Shown here one piece after another: positions 9,003 to 18,512 of a stretch of 64,000 bases of DNA. Made by a program: the position numbers and the translations under genes. The DNA is from Salinicola socius (GTDB lineage Bacteria > Pseudomonadota > Gammaproteobacteria > Pseudomonadales > Halomonadaceae). Location: NCBI RefSeq assembly GCF_001937195.1, contig NZ_MSDO01000001.1, forward strand, positions 62,001 to 126,000, read 5' to 3'. The notes below the pieces were generated by a model. It searched no databases, was not told the origin of the DNA, and saw only the letters and a list, made by a program, of their open reading frames with translations. Numbering within the stretch: position 1 is the stretch's first letter; each line of letters starts with the position of its first letter.

Positions 9003-9695
9003 TCAGGCGAGGTGCTGGCCACCGTCGACCGGTACGACGGTGCCGGTCACAAAATCGTTGTCCAGTAGATAGCGCAAGGTCTGATACACCACGCCGGGCC
9101 CGGGCACACGTCGCCCGGGTTCCCGGCTGCCATCATCGTCATCGTTGAGCATCACCAGACCCGGGGCGATGGCGTTGACCTGAATCCGCGGCGCGAACTG
9201 CGCCGCAAACGATCGGGTCAGACTCTCCAGCCCGGCCTTGGTCGCGGCATAGGCTGCCTGGCCGGCAGCGCCACGCTGCACCACGCTGTCGGTGATATGC
9301 ACGATGTCACACTGCGGTTCCTGACACGCCTCCAGCAGCGCCTTCGCATGCAGATTGATCAGATAGGGCGCCTGCATGTGGACGCGAAACAGGCGCTCGA
9401 AGGTTGCCCCTGCCGCCTCCGGCTCGGGATCCGATAGCCACTCGCCGGCGTTGTGAATGATGGCGCGTAGACTCGAGGTGCTATCGCGTAGCCGAGCGAT
9501 GAAGTCGAGAATCCCGGCTTCACTGGCAAAATCCGCGGCCAGGGTCACGGCACCGCGCGCCCGCAGCGCCGACAGCGCCTCGCGCTCGCGGCGATAGGTG
9601 AGGATGACCGGATGGCCGTCGTCGAGCAGCCGTTCGGCGCAGTGTCGACCCAGGCGCTGAGCACCACCGGTGATCAGAATCGGGGATTGGCTCAC
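9003..9695 (-). CDS. folM: FolM-like dihydromonapterin/dihydrofolate reductase (SDR family)
   Basis: This 230-residue short-chain dehydrogenase has the cofactor motif TGGAQRLG at 9-16, HNAG at 81-84 and the catalytic pair Y149/K153 in YAATK. The TGGxxRLG variant and the SVVQRG segment resemble FolM, which reduces dihydromonapterin and dihydrofolate with NADPH. The start is GTG at 9695, preceded by GAGAAG. Its first bases overlap the upstream TGA as GTGA, a translational-coupling arrangement. A longer open frame exists only because the frame runs into the upstream gene. SDR membership is certain; the FolM subfamily is likely. Confidence 0.8.
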   Translation of the reverse strand: MSQSPILITGGAQRLGRHCAERLLDDGHPVILTYRREREALSALRARGAVTLAADFASEAGILDFIARLRDSTSSLRAIIHNAGEWLSDPEPEAAGATFERLFRVHMQAPYLINLHAKALLEACQEPQCDIVHITDSVVQRGAAGQAAYAATKAGLESLTRSFAAQFAPRIQVNAIAPGLVMLNDDDDGSREPGRRVPGPGVVYQTLRYLLDNDFVTGTVVPVDGGQHLA

Positions 9696-10522
9696 GACTT
9701 CTTCTCCGATGACCACGCGCTCTCGCCCGGGGTCAGTGGCGCCCGTGCCGGGTCGCCTTCCGGCAGCGGCAGAAAGGGAATGCGCGGCGCGTAGCTGAAG
9801 ACGTCCGAATGGACCTGCTGTTCGACCAGCCCCATCGGTGCCAATGTGTCCACGCAGGCATAGACCATGCCCGGAGAGCCGGCGAGATAGATCTCGATCC
9901 CCGTCAGCGACTCGAGCTGCCGCCCCAGCACGTCGGCCAGTACCTGGTCGATACGCCCGCTGTGCCAGTGGATGTCCGACAGCGCCTCGAGCTCGGTCTC
10001 GGGTGACTCGACCACGGCGTGGAATTGCACGTTCGCGTAGGTTCGGGCCCACTCCCGCGCCAGGGTCTCGGCATAGAGATCGCGACGCTCGCGCACCGCC
10101 CACCAGATCGAAAGGTCTCTCTCGGGGTTCTCGGCCAAAGCCGCTTCGACGATCGCCTTGAGCTGGGCAAAGCCGGTGCCGGCGGCGATCAACAGCAGCG
10201 GCTCGGAGCGCTTCGGTGGCAGAACGCACTCACCGCTGGGGAGACGAACCGACAGTCGGTTGCGATGGGTCAACAGCTGTCGCAGACGTGCCGAGTGAGT
10301 GCGTTCCGGCCAATGCTGGATATGCAGTTCCAGCCGACCGTCGCCGGCCTCGGCGCAGGCGATAGAGAAAGGCACCCAGGTCTCCTCGTGCAACTCCAGT
10401 TCGAGATACTGGCCGGGTGCATGGGCAATCGCCTCGGCGCGCCCTTCTAGCACGACCCGAAATACGTCGGGCGTCAGATCCTCGACGGTTTCCACCTGGC
10501 AGGTCAACGTTCTGACCGTCAT
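9692..10522 (-). CDS. Fre/UbiB-like NAD(P)H flavin reductase (FNR superfamily)
   Basis: The 276-residue oxidoreductase has an N-terminal flavin-binding barrel (GQYLELEL, PFSIACAE) and an NAD(P)-binding domain (LLLIAAGTGFAQLKAIV, then YLAGSPGMVYACV). It aligns from MTVRTLTCQVETVEDL with E. coli Fre. It sits directly downstream of ubiD, as Fre does in many gammaproteobacteria, so supplying reduced FMN for prenyl-FMN is a reasonable guess. I prefer ATG 10522 because GAGGTGA precedes it closely and it fits the family length. An ATG at 10546 that overlaps the ubiD stop as ATGA would add eight residues. Confidence 0.82.
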   Translation of the reverse strand: MTVRTLTCQVETVEDLTPDVFRVVLEGRAEAIAHAPGQYLELELHEETWVPFSIACAEAGDGRLELHIQHWPERTHSARLRQLLTHRNRLSVRLPSGECVLPPKRSEPLLLIAAGTGFAQLKAIVEAALAENPERDLSIWWAVRERRDLYAETLAREWARTYANVQFHAVVESPETELEALSDIHWHSGRIDQVLADVLGRQLESLTGIEIYLAGSPGMVYACVDTLAPMGLVEQQVHSDVFSYAPRIPFLPLPEGDPARAPLTPGESAWSSEKKS

Positions 10523-10542
10523 GTTCACCTCATTGCTTGCCG

Positions 10543-12060
10543 TCATGCCGCCCCATCATTCGAGGATTTCCCGGTTCGCGCCGATGGTGGCGCGATATCG
10601 ATACCGTAGCTTTCCCAGCGTTCGTCGACGCGCGATCGGGTCGCTGAATCCATCACGATGGGCTCGCCCCACTCGCGCGTGGTTTCACCGGGCCACTTGT
10701 TGGTGGCATCGAGACCCATCTTCGATCCCAGTCCCGCCGTCGGAGAGGCAAAATCGAGATAGTCGATCGGCGTGTTTTCCACCATCACCGTATCCCGTGC
10801 CGGATCCATCCGTGTGGTGATCGCCCAGATCACGTCTTCCCAATTGCGCGCGTCAACATCGTCATCCAGCACGATCACGAACTTGGTGTACATGAACTGA
10901 CGCAGGAAACTCCACACGCCCATCATCACGCGCTTGGCATGGCCGGGATACTGCTTCTTCATGGTGACGATCGCCATCCGGTAGGAGCAGCCTTCCGGTG
11001 GCAGATAGAAATCGACGATCTCGGGAAACTGCTTGCACAGGATAGGCACGAACACTTCATTGAGCGCCAGGCCCAGCACCGCCGGCTCGTCCGGCGGGCG
11101 GCCGGTGTAGGTAGAGTGGTAGATCGGATCACGACGATGGGTGATTCGCTCGACGGTGAATACGGGAAAACTTTCGACTTCGTTATAGTAACCGGTATGG
11201 TCGCCATAGGGCCCTTCGGGCGCCATGTCATCCGGATGAATGTAGCCTTCCAGCACGATCTCGCTCGACGCTGGAACCTCCAGATCGGCATGGCCGCACT
11301 TGACCAGCTCGGTCCGCGAGCCGCGCAGCAGCCCCGCGAAGGCATACTCGGAAAGCGTGTCCGGCACCGGCGTCACTGCGCCCAGGATGGTCGCCGGATC
11401 GGCGCCCAGCGCTACCGCGACCGGGAAGGGCTCGCCGGGATGAGCCTGCTGCCACTCGCGGAAGTCCAGCGCCCCGCCCCGATGACTCAGCCAGCGCATG
11501 ATCAGACGATTCCTGCCGAGCTTCTGCTGGCGATAGATGCCCAGATTCTGGCGCGACTTGTGCGGGCCCTTGGTCACCACCAGCGCCCAGGTCACCAGCG
11601 GCGCGACGTCGCCCGGCCAGCAGTGCTGAATCGGCAGGCGGTCGAGATCGACATCCTCGCCTTCGAGCACGACCTGCTGACACGGTGCCGAACGCAGCGT
11701 TTTCGGCCCCATGCTCATGACCTGCTTGAAGATCGGCAGCTTCTCCCAGGCATCCTTGAGCCCCTTGGGCGGGTCCGGCTCCTTCAGAAAAGCCAGCAGC
11801 TTGCCGACCTCGCGCAGTGCCTCGACACTCTCCTGGCCCATACCGAACGCCACCCGCTCAGGCGTCCCGAACAGGTTTCCCAGGACCGGCATGTCGCTAC
11901 CCTTGACGTTCTCGAACAGCAGCGCGGGTCCGCCGGCACGCAGCGTGCGGTCACAGATCTCGGTGATCTCGAGGTATGGATCCACCTCCACCGTGACGCG
12001 CTTGAGCTCGCCGCGAGCTTCCAGCGCCGCGATGAAGTCCCGTAAATCATGATATTTCAT
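10543..12060 (-). CDS. ubiD: UbiD, 4-hydroxy-3-polyprenylbenzoate decarboxylase
   Basis: UbiD uses prenylated FMN and manganese to decarboxylate the polyprenylbenzoate intermediate of ubiquinone synthesis. The 505-residue length matches E. coli UbiD (497). Recognisable family segments are [14 protein letters not shown] at the start, the cofactor-site region with RQNLGIYR and NRLIMRW, and the conserved [12 protein letters not shown] stretch. It is followed by the Fre-like gene with a possible 4-base overlap. It is separated from rho by the rho terminator hairpin, so ubiD probably has its own promoter. Confidence 0.96.
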   Translation of the reverse strand: MKYHDLRDFIAALEARGELKRVTVEVDPYLEITEICDRTLRAGGPALLFENVKGSDMPVLGNLFGTPERVAFGMGQESVEALREVGKLLAFLKEPDPPKGLKDAWEKLPIFKQVMSMGPKTLRSAPCQQVVLEGEDVDLDRLPIQHCWPGDVAPLVTWALVVTKGPHKSRQNLGIYRQQKLGRNRLIMRWLSHRGGALDFREWQQAHPGEPFPVAVALGADPATILGAVTPVPDTLSEYAFAGLLRGSRTELVKCGHADLEVPASSEIVLEGYIHPDDMAPEGPYGDHTGYYNEVESFPVFTVERITHRRDPIYHSTYTGRPPDEPAVLGLALNEVFVPILCKQFPEIVDFYLPPEGCSYRMAIVTMKKQYPGHAKRVMMGVWSFLRQFMYTKFVIVLDDDVDARNWEDVIWAITTRMDPARDTVMVENTPIDYLDFASPTAGLGSKMGLDATNKWPGETTREWGEPIVMDSATRSRVDERWESYGIDIAPPSARTGKSSNDGAA

Positions 12061-12092
12061 GGCGTTGCCCGTATCCCGCTATCCAAGAACGC

Positions 12093-12119
12093 AAAAAGGG
12101 CAGCATAACATGCTGCCCT
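12093..12119 (-). terminator. Terminator downstream of rho
   Basis: A perfect 10-bp stem (agggcagcat / atgctgccct) with a 3-base loop is followed on the minus strand by TTTTTGCG. It lies 160 bp past the rho stop, beyond palindromic repeat copy A, and just upstream of ubiD. Confidence 0.85.
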
Positions 12120-12187
12120 ATTGCATCTCTGCTCGATTTCCAAATCTCGATCCCATCAGACCCGAACATCGGATCGAGCGATGGCAG

Positions 12188-12275
12188 GACAAGGCGAACG
12201 ACGACGAGCCAGCCGAGTGTACTGTCGTACATGAGCATGGCGAGTCGGCGTTCAACGCCGTACTGCCGAGCGCAG
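12188..12275 (-). repeat. Intergenic imperfect palindrome, copy A (downstream of rho)
   Basis: This 88-bp element aligns without gaps to 17337-17424 and has the same core geometry as 48031-48118. A central stem (gtgtac / gtacat around tgtc) is extended by outer arms gaacgacgac and gtcggcgttc. It begins 7 bp after the rho stop codon, so it would lie in the 3' untranslated part of the rho mRNA. The function is unknown. Confidence 0.75.
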
Positions 12276-12282
12276 CCCGACG

Positions 12283-13542
12283 TTATCTACGCTTCATGGC
12301 TTCGAAGAATTCAAGATTGGTCTTGGTATCCTTGAGGCGATCGATCAGGAACTCGGTGGCGGCCACATCGTCCATCGGATTGAGCAGCTTGCGCAGAATC
12401 CACATGCGCTGCATCTCTTCCTCGGAAGCGATCAGATCCTCGCGACGGGTACCGGAGCGGCGGATGTTGAAGGCCGGATAGACCCGACGCTCGGCCAGCT
12501 TGCGATCGAGATGGGCTTCCATGTTGCCGGTACCCTTGAACTCCTCGAAGATCACTTCGTCCATCTTCGAGCCGGTATCGACCAGCGCCGTGGCAATGAT
12601 GGTCAGACTGCCACCCTCTTCGATGTTACGCGCGGCACCGAAAAAGCGCTTGGGCTTCTCGAGGGCGTGAGCATCGACACCACCCGTCAGTACCTTGCCC
12701 GATGACGGCACCACGGTGTTGTAGGCACGCGCCAGGCGAGTGATGGAGTCGAGCAGGATGACCACATCCTTCTTGTGCTCGACCAGACGCTTGGCCTTCT
12801 CGATGACCATCTCGGCCACCTGGACGTGGCGTGCCGGGGGTTCGTCGAAGGTCGATGCCACGACCTCGCCACGCACCGTACGCGACATTTCCGTCACCTC
12901 TTCCGGGCGCTCGTCGATCAGCAGCACGATCATGTGGCATTCAGGATTGTTGCGCGTGATCGAGGTGGCGATGTTCTGCAGCATCAAGGTCTTGCCGGCC
13001 TTGGGCGGCGACACGATCAAGCCACGCTGGCCCTTGCCGATCGGCGCGGTGAGATCGATCACCCGGGCCGTGATGTCCTCGGTAGAGCCATTGCCGATCT
13101 CCATCACCATCCGTTCCTGCGGGAACAGTGGCGTCAGGTTCTCGAACAGGATCTTGTGCTTGGCGTTTTCCGGCTTGTCGAAGTTGATTTCATTGACTTT
13201 CAACAACGCGAAATAGCGCTCGCCTTCCTTCGGCGGGCGAATCTTGCCGGAAATCGAGTCGCCCTTGCGCAAGTTGAAGCGGCGAATCTGGGACGGCGAG
13301 ACATAGATGTCATCGGGGCCAGCCAGATAGGAAGAGTCGGCACTACGCAGGAAACCGAATCCGTCCTGCAGAATCTCCAGGACGCCATCGCCGTAGATGT
13401 CCTCGCCGCTCTTCGCGTGCTTTTTCAGGATCGCGAAGATGATGTCCTGCTTGCGTGAGCGCGCCAGATTATCGATTCCCATTTCACGGGCGATATCCAG
13501 CAGTTCAGGAACGGATTTTTGCTTGAGTTCGGTTAGATTCAT
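12283..13542 (-). CDS. rho: Transcription termination factor Rho
   Basis: Rho is the hexameric RNA-dependent ATPase that ends transcription at rut sites. The protein is 419 residues, the same length as E. coli Rho. It has the N-terminal helical and cold-shock-like RNA-binding domain ([17 protein letters not shown] at 51-67) and the Walker A motif SPPKAGKT at 178-185. The Walker [10 protein letters not shown] region and the secondary RNA-binding Q/R loop follow. A roughly 420-bp gap to the upstream thioredoxin gene gives it a long leader, as expected for an autoregulated rho. Confidence 0.98.
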   Translation of the reverse strand: MNLTELKQKSVPELLDIAREMGIDNLARSRKQDIIFAILKKHAKSGEDIYGDGVLEILQDGFGFLRSADSSYLAGPDDIYVSPSQIRRFNLRKGDSISGKIRPPKEGERYFALLKVNEINFDKPENAKHKILFENLTPLFPQERMVMEIGNGSTEDITARVIDLTAPIGKGQRGLIVSPPKAGKTLMLQNIATSITRNNPECHMIVLLIDERPEEVTEMSRTVRGEVVASTFDEPPARHVQVAEMVIEKAKRLVEHKKDVVILLDSITRLARAYNTVVPSSGKVLTGGVDAHALEKPKRFFGAARNIEEGGSLTIIATALVDTGSKMDEVIFEEFKGTGNMEAHLDRKLAERRVYPAFNIRRSGTRREDLIASEEEMQRMWILRKLLNPMDDVAATEFLIDRLKDTKTNLEFFEAMKRR

Positions 13543-13962
13543 GAGTTCGGTCAGAGAGGGCTCGTGTCGCAGGCAATGACTTTTGCCGAGATAGAAAAGA
13601 AGGACAAGAGGCGGTCAGTTCAAACGCCGCGCGGCGCGTTCAGTCGTCCCAGGATGTCAGGCATTCGTATGGTCTATTGGTCCAACGCCGAAGCATGTCG
13701 AGAGCCGACTGCTGGGTGACGAAGGTGCCGGGAGAGCGTTTCGATTCGCCTGCAATCTCACGGAAGAGTCATCCGAGAGAGTTGTCACTGTCCAACGATC
13801 GGGGTTGCCGAAAATCGGTACTGGGATTGACTGACGACTTGGGGGACCGCGACGCGGTCGAGAAGCATTCGGAACAGGCGAACGTCCAGATGGTAGACAA
13901 GCTATCTGCCGAAAGCAAGTCACGATAGGGCGATAACCGATTGTATTGTCCAATGTCTCCGA
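13543..13962 (-). other. rho 5' leader / intergenic region, 420 bp
   Basis: Between rho and the thioredoxin gene I find no convincing coding sequence. A 98-codon minus frame at 13657-13953 has no family resemblance and low-complexity Pro/Ser/Arg content. The stretch most likely holds the rho promoter and its long untranslated leader, a known site of Rho autoregulation in other bacteria. I could not fix the promoter with confidence. Confidence 0.5.
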
Positions 13963-14295
13963 CTAATTACGCGCACACTCTTCGCCAATTTGCAGCAGTT
14001 GCTGTTCCGACAACGCGCCGACTCGCGTCAGCCGCGGTTCACCGTCGATGAACAGAATCAGCGTCGGCGTTCCCTTGACCCCGTAGCGTTCGGCCAGCAT
14101 CGGCTCGCGATCGACATCCACCACGGCTACCGGCAGACCGCGAATCGACTCCTGGGAGACCGAGGACAGCCGTGATAGCAGCGTTTCGCAGGGCTGGCAC
14201 CAGTCGGCAACGAAGACCGCCAACCACGGAGAGTCATGATCTTCACGCTGAAGCTCGAAAGCTTCACTGTCCAACTGGCGACGCTGTGACGACAT
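13963..14295 (-). CDS. Thioredoxin-like protein with WCQPC active site
   Basis: This 110-residue thioredoxin-fold protein has the redox pair C33/C36 in DWCQPCETLL and the cis-proline loop GTPTL at 75-79. The usual WCGPC is changed to WCQPC, which in other thioredoxins alters redox potential. It occupies the position between ppx and rho where trxA stands in Pseudomonas, so it may be a diverged trxA. No signal peptide is seen, so it is probably cytosolic. The ribosome site before ATG 14295 is weak. It is divergent from ppx. Confidence 0.85.
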   Translation of the reverse strand: MSSQRRQLDSEAFELQREDHDSPWLAVFVADWCQPCETLLSRLSSVSQESIRGLPVAVVDVDREPMLAERYGVKGTPTLILFIDGEPRLTRVGALSEQQLLQIGEECARN

Positions 14296-14483
14296 GTTCT
14301 CGGGTCTCGATCGGGGTAACTGCCTGTTGCCGACAGCATGCCTGCCGCCTCATCGATTGACAAGGCCACGCCCCCACCGCAATCTTGCGGTGCCCGAAGC
14401 GCCTGCCCTGCCGGCATTGGTCCGGCGTCGGGCATACCCGGCAGACCCGCCTTCCACTTGCCAGCTTTCGAGGACGCCACGCC

Positions 14484-15992
14484 ATGAGCGGGAAGTCGAC
14501 CGCCGAAGACGCGACGCGCCGTCTGGCCGCCATCGATCTCGGTTCCAACAGCTTTCATCTGTTGGTTGCCAACTATCAGGACGGCCAACTCCAGGTCGTC
14601 GCCAAGATGGGCGAGAAAGTCCAGCTCGCCGCCGGGCTCGACGACGATGAGAACTTTACCGACGCGGCGATGGACCGGGCACTCGGGTGCCTGGAACGCT
14701 TTGCCCCCTTTCTCGAGGGCGTGCCCTCCGCCGATCTGCGAATCGTCGGCACCAATGCCCTTCGCGCCGCCCATAACGCCCGAGCGTTGATCGAGCGTGC
14801 CGAAGCGCTGATCGGCCATCCGATCGAAATCATCGGTGGCCGTGAAGAGGCTCGCCTGATCTATCTCGGCGCCGCCCACGCGTTGGCCGAAGTCCACGGG
14901 CGACGCCTGATCGTCGATATCGGCGGTGGCTCCACCGAATTCATCATCGGCGAGGACTTCGAACCGCAGGCGCTGGAAAGCCTCCACATGGGCTGTGTCG
15001 CCTACACCGGCGCCTTTTTCGCCGATGGCGAACTCAGTGAAAAGCGCTTCCGGCGTGCCGAGATGGCCGCGCTGTCGGAGCTGGCCCATATTCAGCGCCA
15101 TTATCGTCAGTTGGGATGGCAGGATCCGATAGGCTCCAGTGGCACGATCAAGGCGGTGGCAGCCGTCATCGCCGCGCGAGGCGACGGAGACGCCACACTG
15201 ATCGAGCGCGATGCGCTGATGAAACTGCGCAGGAAACTGATCGCCTGCGGCCACCTGGACAAGGTCGCGATGGACGGGCTCAAGGAGGACCGAGCGCGAG
15301 TCTTCCCGGCTGGCGTTGCCATTCTCTGCGCCGTTTTCGAAGCCTTCGAGCTGGAACGCATGCGCTATTCGGACGGCGCGCTACGGGAGGGCGTGCTCTT
15401 CGACCTGATCGGCCGCAACACGCTGGAAGACCCCCGTCGTCACAGCGTCGAACTATTGATGCGACGCTACAGCGTCGAGACCAGCCATGCCGATCACGTC
15501 GCGGAAACCGCCATGGCTGCCTTCGATCAGGTCCAGGATCATTGGGAACTCGGTGAACAACAGCGACTGTTTCTCTATTGGGCAGCCCAGGTGCATGAAA
15601 TCGGCCTGGCGATCTCTCACAGCCAGTTTCATCGTCACGGCGCCTATCTGATCGAATACTCCGACCTGACAGGCTTCTCCCGTCCCGAACAGCAGGCGCT
15701 GGCGTTCCTGGTCCGCGCCCACCGGCGTAAATTTGCCCAGAAGGAGCTGGAATCGCTGCCTCGCGCCGTGCAGACCACCTATCAGCGCCTGGCCCGCCTG
15801 CTCAGGCTCGCAGTCATGCTCAATCATGCCCGGCCGGAGCAGGCGAGCACCGATTTTCGCCTCGCTTGCGACGGTGACGCGCTGCATCTTGCATTGCCAC
15901 AAGCCAGACACCAGGCCCTGCTGCTCAACGACCTGGAGCAGGAAGCGGAATTTCAGAAGGCCGCAGGGCTGTCGTTGACCTACGATGCCTGA
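14484..15992 (+). CDS. ppx: Exopolyphosphatase (Ppx/GppA family)
   Basis: The enzyme removes terminal phosphate from polyphosphate and may also hydrolyse pppGpp, as members of this family do. The protein has 502 residues. The ASKHA-type phosphate motif DLGSNSFH is at 18-25 and the second motif DIGGGSTEF at about 150-158. An HD-like helical C-terminal domain includes HEIGLAISHSQFHRHGAYLI. ATG 14484 was chosen as the family start, with GAGG 10 bases upstream; an upstream in-frame start would add unrelated residues. It ends 7 bp from the convergent tilS. Confidence 0.94.
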   Translation: MSGKSTAEDATRRLAAIDLGSNSFHLLVANYQDGQLQVVAKMGEKVQLAAGLDDDENFTDAAMDRALGCLERFAPFLEGVPSADLRIVGTNALRAAHNARALIERAEALIGHPIEIIGGREEARLIYLGAAHALAEVHGRRLIVDIGGGSTEFIIGEDFEPQALESLHMGCVAYTGAFFADGELSEKRFRRAEMAALSELAHIQRHYRQLGWQDPIGSSGTIKAVAAVIAARGDGDATLIERDALMKLRRKLIACGHLDKVAMDGLKEDRARVFPAGVAILCAVFEAFELERMRYSDGALREGVLFDLIGRNTLEDPRRHSVELLMRRYSVETSHADHVAETAMAAFDQVQDHWELGEQQRLFLYWAAQVHEIGLAISHSQFHRHGAYLIEYSDLTGFSRPEQQALAFLVRAHRRKFAQKELESLPRAVQTTYQRLARLLRLAVMLNHARPEQASTDFRLACDGDALHLALPQARHQALLLNDLEQEAEFQKAAGLSLTYDA

Positions 15993-15999
15993 CGTCGAT

Positions 16000-17265
16000 C
16001 TAGCGCGTCTGACACCAGCCTTCCGCCGACACCAGGCCAATGACAGCCACCAGCTCTTCGCCAAACCATACCAGTGGCAGGCGATCTCGCTGCCACGGCG
16101 GGACGCCGGCTTCCTGCAGCAGGCGCTTGAGATCGCGCCTGCCGCGACCGGCCAGACGCAGACTTTCTCCACCCCGACGCAGACCGACCCGTAAACGCGC
16201 CGTGGCGGCTTCCGGTGGCGGGCGCAACTCAAACGGATAGACGCCCCAAGGCGTCGCAAGCGGCGCGTGGCCCTCCCAGATCGTCTGCCAGGCCGGATCC
16301 ACCGCCGACAGTGGCGCCAGCAGATGGAGATGGTCCCGCCAGATCCGTGCCTCGGCGCCCGGCCAGAGAATGGCCGGCAGGCGATCCGCGCCCGCCTCGG
16401 CAAGCTGACGCTCGAGTTCGATCAAGCGCGCGGCCGGCGGCGAGGGAAGGCCCAGACGTTCCAGCGCATGACGAATCAGCAGCCGGCGCCGTGGCCCGCT
16501 CAACGCCATCAGCGTCGATAACGGCAGACGTCCGGGATCGCCACCCGCGGCCGCCAGATCGATCGCCGCCAGCTCTGTCATCAACCCATCGCTCTCCTGC
16601 AGCCAGACGGCACTACGCGCGAGCGATTCGACAGCCGTTGACCAACGGTCCCGCAACGGTGGCATCAGACGATGGCGCAGATAGTTGCGATCGAAGACCA
16701 AGTCCTCGTTGGTGGGATCTTCACACCAGGTGACACCGCGCCGAGCCGCTTCCTGCGTCAGCGTCGACCGGCTGATAATCAACCAGGGTCGCTCGATCTG
16801 GATGCCCCGCCACTCGCGCCGGGAAGGCATGCCCGCCAGCCCGCGCACGCCGCTCCCGCGCAGCGCGGCCAGCAGGAACGTCTCGGCCTGGTCATCGGCG
16901 TGCTGAGCCAGCCATAAGTGGTCCCCCGCCGAAAGATGTTCGGCGAAGGCCCGATAGCGGGCGTCTCGCGCCGCCGCTTCGAGCCCTTGCCCCTGCAACT
17001 CGACCTGCACCTGCGCCACGGTCAACGACACCGCCAGCGCATTGCACAGCTCACGGCAATGTGACTCGAAGTCGCGTGCCGCCGCCTGCAGGCCGTGATT
17101 GACGTGAATCGCCCGCAGCTCGATCCCGCGCCGGCGCGCCAGCGGCACCGTCACGTTCAACAGCAGGCAAGAGTCGAGCCCCCCGGAGAGCGCCACCAAA
17201 ACGACACGCCCCGACACATGACGTGCCAGGGCGTTATCGACGAGATCTTCTAGAGAATGCTGCAA
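16000..17265 (-). CDS. tilS: tRNA(Ile)-lysidine synthase
   Basis: TilS converts the CAU-anticodon cytidine of tRNA-Ile2 to lysidine using ATP and lysine. The PP-loop motif SGGLDS is at 27-32, followed by HVNHGLQ, HADDQAETFLL and the C-terminal substrate-binding domains. I place the start at TTG 17265 because a clear AGGAG (17273-17277) stands seven bases before it and the resulting 421 residues match the family. An ATG at 17301 has no spaced ribosome site, and a still longer frame would run into repeat copy B. It is the last gene of the long minus-strand run. Confidence 0.93.
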   Translation of the reverse strand: MQHSLEDLVDNALARHVSGRVVLVALSGGLDSCLLLNVTVPLARRRGIELRAIHVNHGLQAAARDFESHCRELCNALAVSLTVAQVQVELQGQGLEAAARDARYRAFAEHLSAGDHLWLAQHADDQAETFLLAALRGSGVRGLAGMPSRREWRGIQIERPWLIISRSTLTQEAARRGVTWCEDPTNEDLVFDRNYLRHRLMPPLRDRWSTAVESLARSAVWLQESDGLMTELAAIDLAAAGGDPGRLPLSTLMALSGPRRRLLIRHALERLGLPSPPAARLIELERQLAEAGADRLPAILWPGAEARIWRDHLHLLAPLSAVDPAWQTIWEGHAPLATPWGVYPFELRPPPEAATARLRVGLRRGGESLRLAGRGRRDLKRLLQEAGVPPWQRDRLPLVWFGEELVAVIGLVSAEGWCQTR

Positions 17266-17336
17266 CGCGGGGCTCCTGAACGCTCGACCTTTGGACAACA
17301 TCCCATGTCGCCGAGTGACCGTGCGAGCGATACTCA

Positions 17337-17424
17337 GACAAGGCGAGCGCGGTCGAGGGCGCGCAGTGTAGTTCACTACATGAGCGGACCGAGTGAGCGC
17401 TCAACGCCGTGTGAGTGAGCGCAG
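17337..17424 (-). repeat. Intergenic imperfect palindrome, copy B (between accA and tilS)
   Basis: This 88-bp element aligns gap-free with copy A at 12188-12275. Its core is gtgtag / ctacat around ttca, and its outer arms are gagcgc / gcgctc. Paired bases differ from copy A in a compensating way: the loop-closing pair is C-G in A and G-C in B, and one outer pair is A-T in A and G-C in B. It starts 13 bp after the accA stop codon on the same strand. Confidence 0.75.
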
Positions 17425-17437
17425 CCGGTCATCTTCA

Positions 17438-18388
17438 CTAAGGGGCGCCATAGCTCATCAGGCGATCATACCTTCGCTCCAACAGCGCCTCGGTATCCAT
17501 CGCCCGCAGCCGATCGAGACTGCCCGTCAGCGCGTCCTTGACTCGATCGGCCGTCTTGCGCGGATTCCGGTGTGCGCCACCCAACGGCTCGTCGATCAGT
17601 GAATCCACGAACCCGAGTTCTTTCAGACGCGACGCGGTGATGCCCATCGCATGGGCGGCTTCGGAGGCCTTGTCGGCGCTCTTCCACAAAATCGAGGCAC
17701 AACCCTCCGGCGAGATCACCGAATAGGTGGAGTACTGCAGCATCTGCAGCTCGTCGCAGACACCGATGGCAAGCGCCCCGCCGGAGCCGCCCTCGCCGAT
17801 GACCGTGGCGATGATCGGCGTCTTCAGCCGCGACATGACGGCGAGGTTGTAGGCGATCGCCTCTGACTGGCCCCGCTCCTCGGCATCGATACCGGGATAG
17901 GCACCCGGCGTATCGATGAAGGTCAGCACCGGCATCCTGAAGCGCTCGGCCATCTCCATCAGACGACACGCCTTGCGATACCCTTCCGGACGCGGCATGC
18001 CGAAGTTGCGGCGAACCTTCTCCTTGACGTCACGACCCTTCTGATGGCCGATGACCATCACCGGCTTGTCGTCGAGCCGCGCCACACCGCCGACCAGGGC
18101 GGCATCGTCGGCGAAATGACGATCGCCGTGCATCTCGTCGAAGTCGGTAAAGATGCTGTCAAGGTAATCGAGCGTGTAGGGGCGCTGGGGATGGCGCGAC
18201 AGCTGCGTCACCTGCCAGGCGGTCAGGTCACGGAAGATCTGCTCGGTGAGCTTGCGGCTTTTCTCTTCGAGCTTGCCGATCTCGTCACTCAGGCTGATAC
18301 GGCTATCGTTGCCGACCAGTCGCAGCTCTTCGATCTTGGCCTGAAGTTCGGCAATCGGTTGTTCAAAGTCTAGATAGTTGGGATTCAT
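17438..18388 (-). CDS. accA: Acetyl-CoA carboxylase carboxyltransferase, alpha subunit
   Basis: AccA with AccD transfers carboxyl from carboxybiotin to acetyl-CoA, the first step of fatty acid synthesis. The protein has 316 residues (E. coli 319). It starts [19 protein letters not shown] and contains the characteristic [35 protein letters not shown] and [12 protein letters not shown] segments. ATG 18388 matches the family start and has AGAAG upstream; nine extra in-frame residues upstream are ignored. It lies between dnaE and tilS, the usual gammaproteobacterial order. Confidence 0.97.
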   Translation of the reverse strand: MNPNYLDFEQPIAELQAKIEELRLVGNDSRISLSDEIGKLEEKSRKLTEQIFRDLTAWQVTQLSRHPQRPYTLDYLDSIFTDFDEMHGDRHFADDAALVGGVARLDDKPVMVIGHQKGRDVKEKVRRNFGMPRPEGYRKACRLMEMAERFRMPVLTFIDTPGAYPGIDAEERGQSEAIAYNLAVMSRLKTPIIATVIGEGGSGGALAIGVCDELQMLQYSTYSVISPEGCASILWKSADKASEAAHAMGITASRLKELGFVDSLIDEPLGGAHRNPRKTADRVKDALTGSLDRLRAMDTEALLERRYDRLMSYGAP

Positions 18389-18512
18389 AGAGCTTCTACT
18401 TTGTGATCCTGGCAAGCTTCGATTTCTGAAATACGGGCGACTGGCGTGCCGCGAAACGGATCATTATCGCACCTTCACAAGTGTTGGCAAGGAGGCGTCC
18501 GGCGAGCACGGG

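Noticed and set aside
9003-10229. A 408-residue fusion of FolM with an upstream segment
   Set aside because: The extra N-terminal part is the Fre-like gene read in the wrong frame. The GTG at 9695 with its ribosome site and the GTGA overlap give the natural FolM start.
13657-13953. 98-codon frame in the rho leader
   Set aside because: No ribosome site, no homology that I recognise, and low-complexity content. The untranslated rho leader explains the region better.
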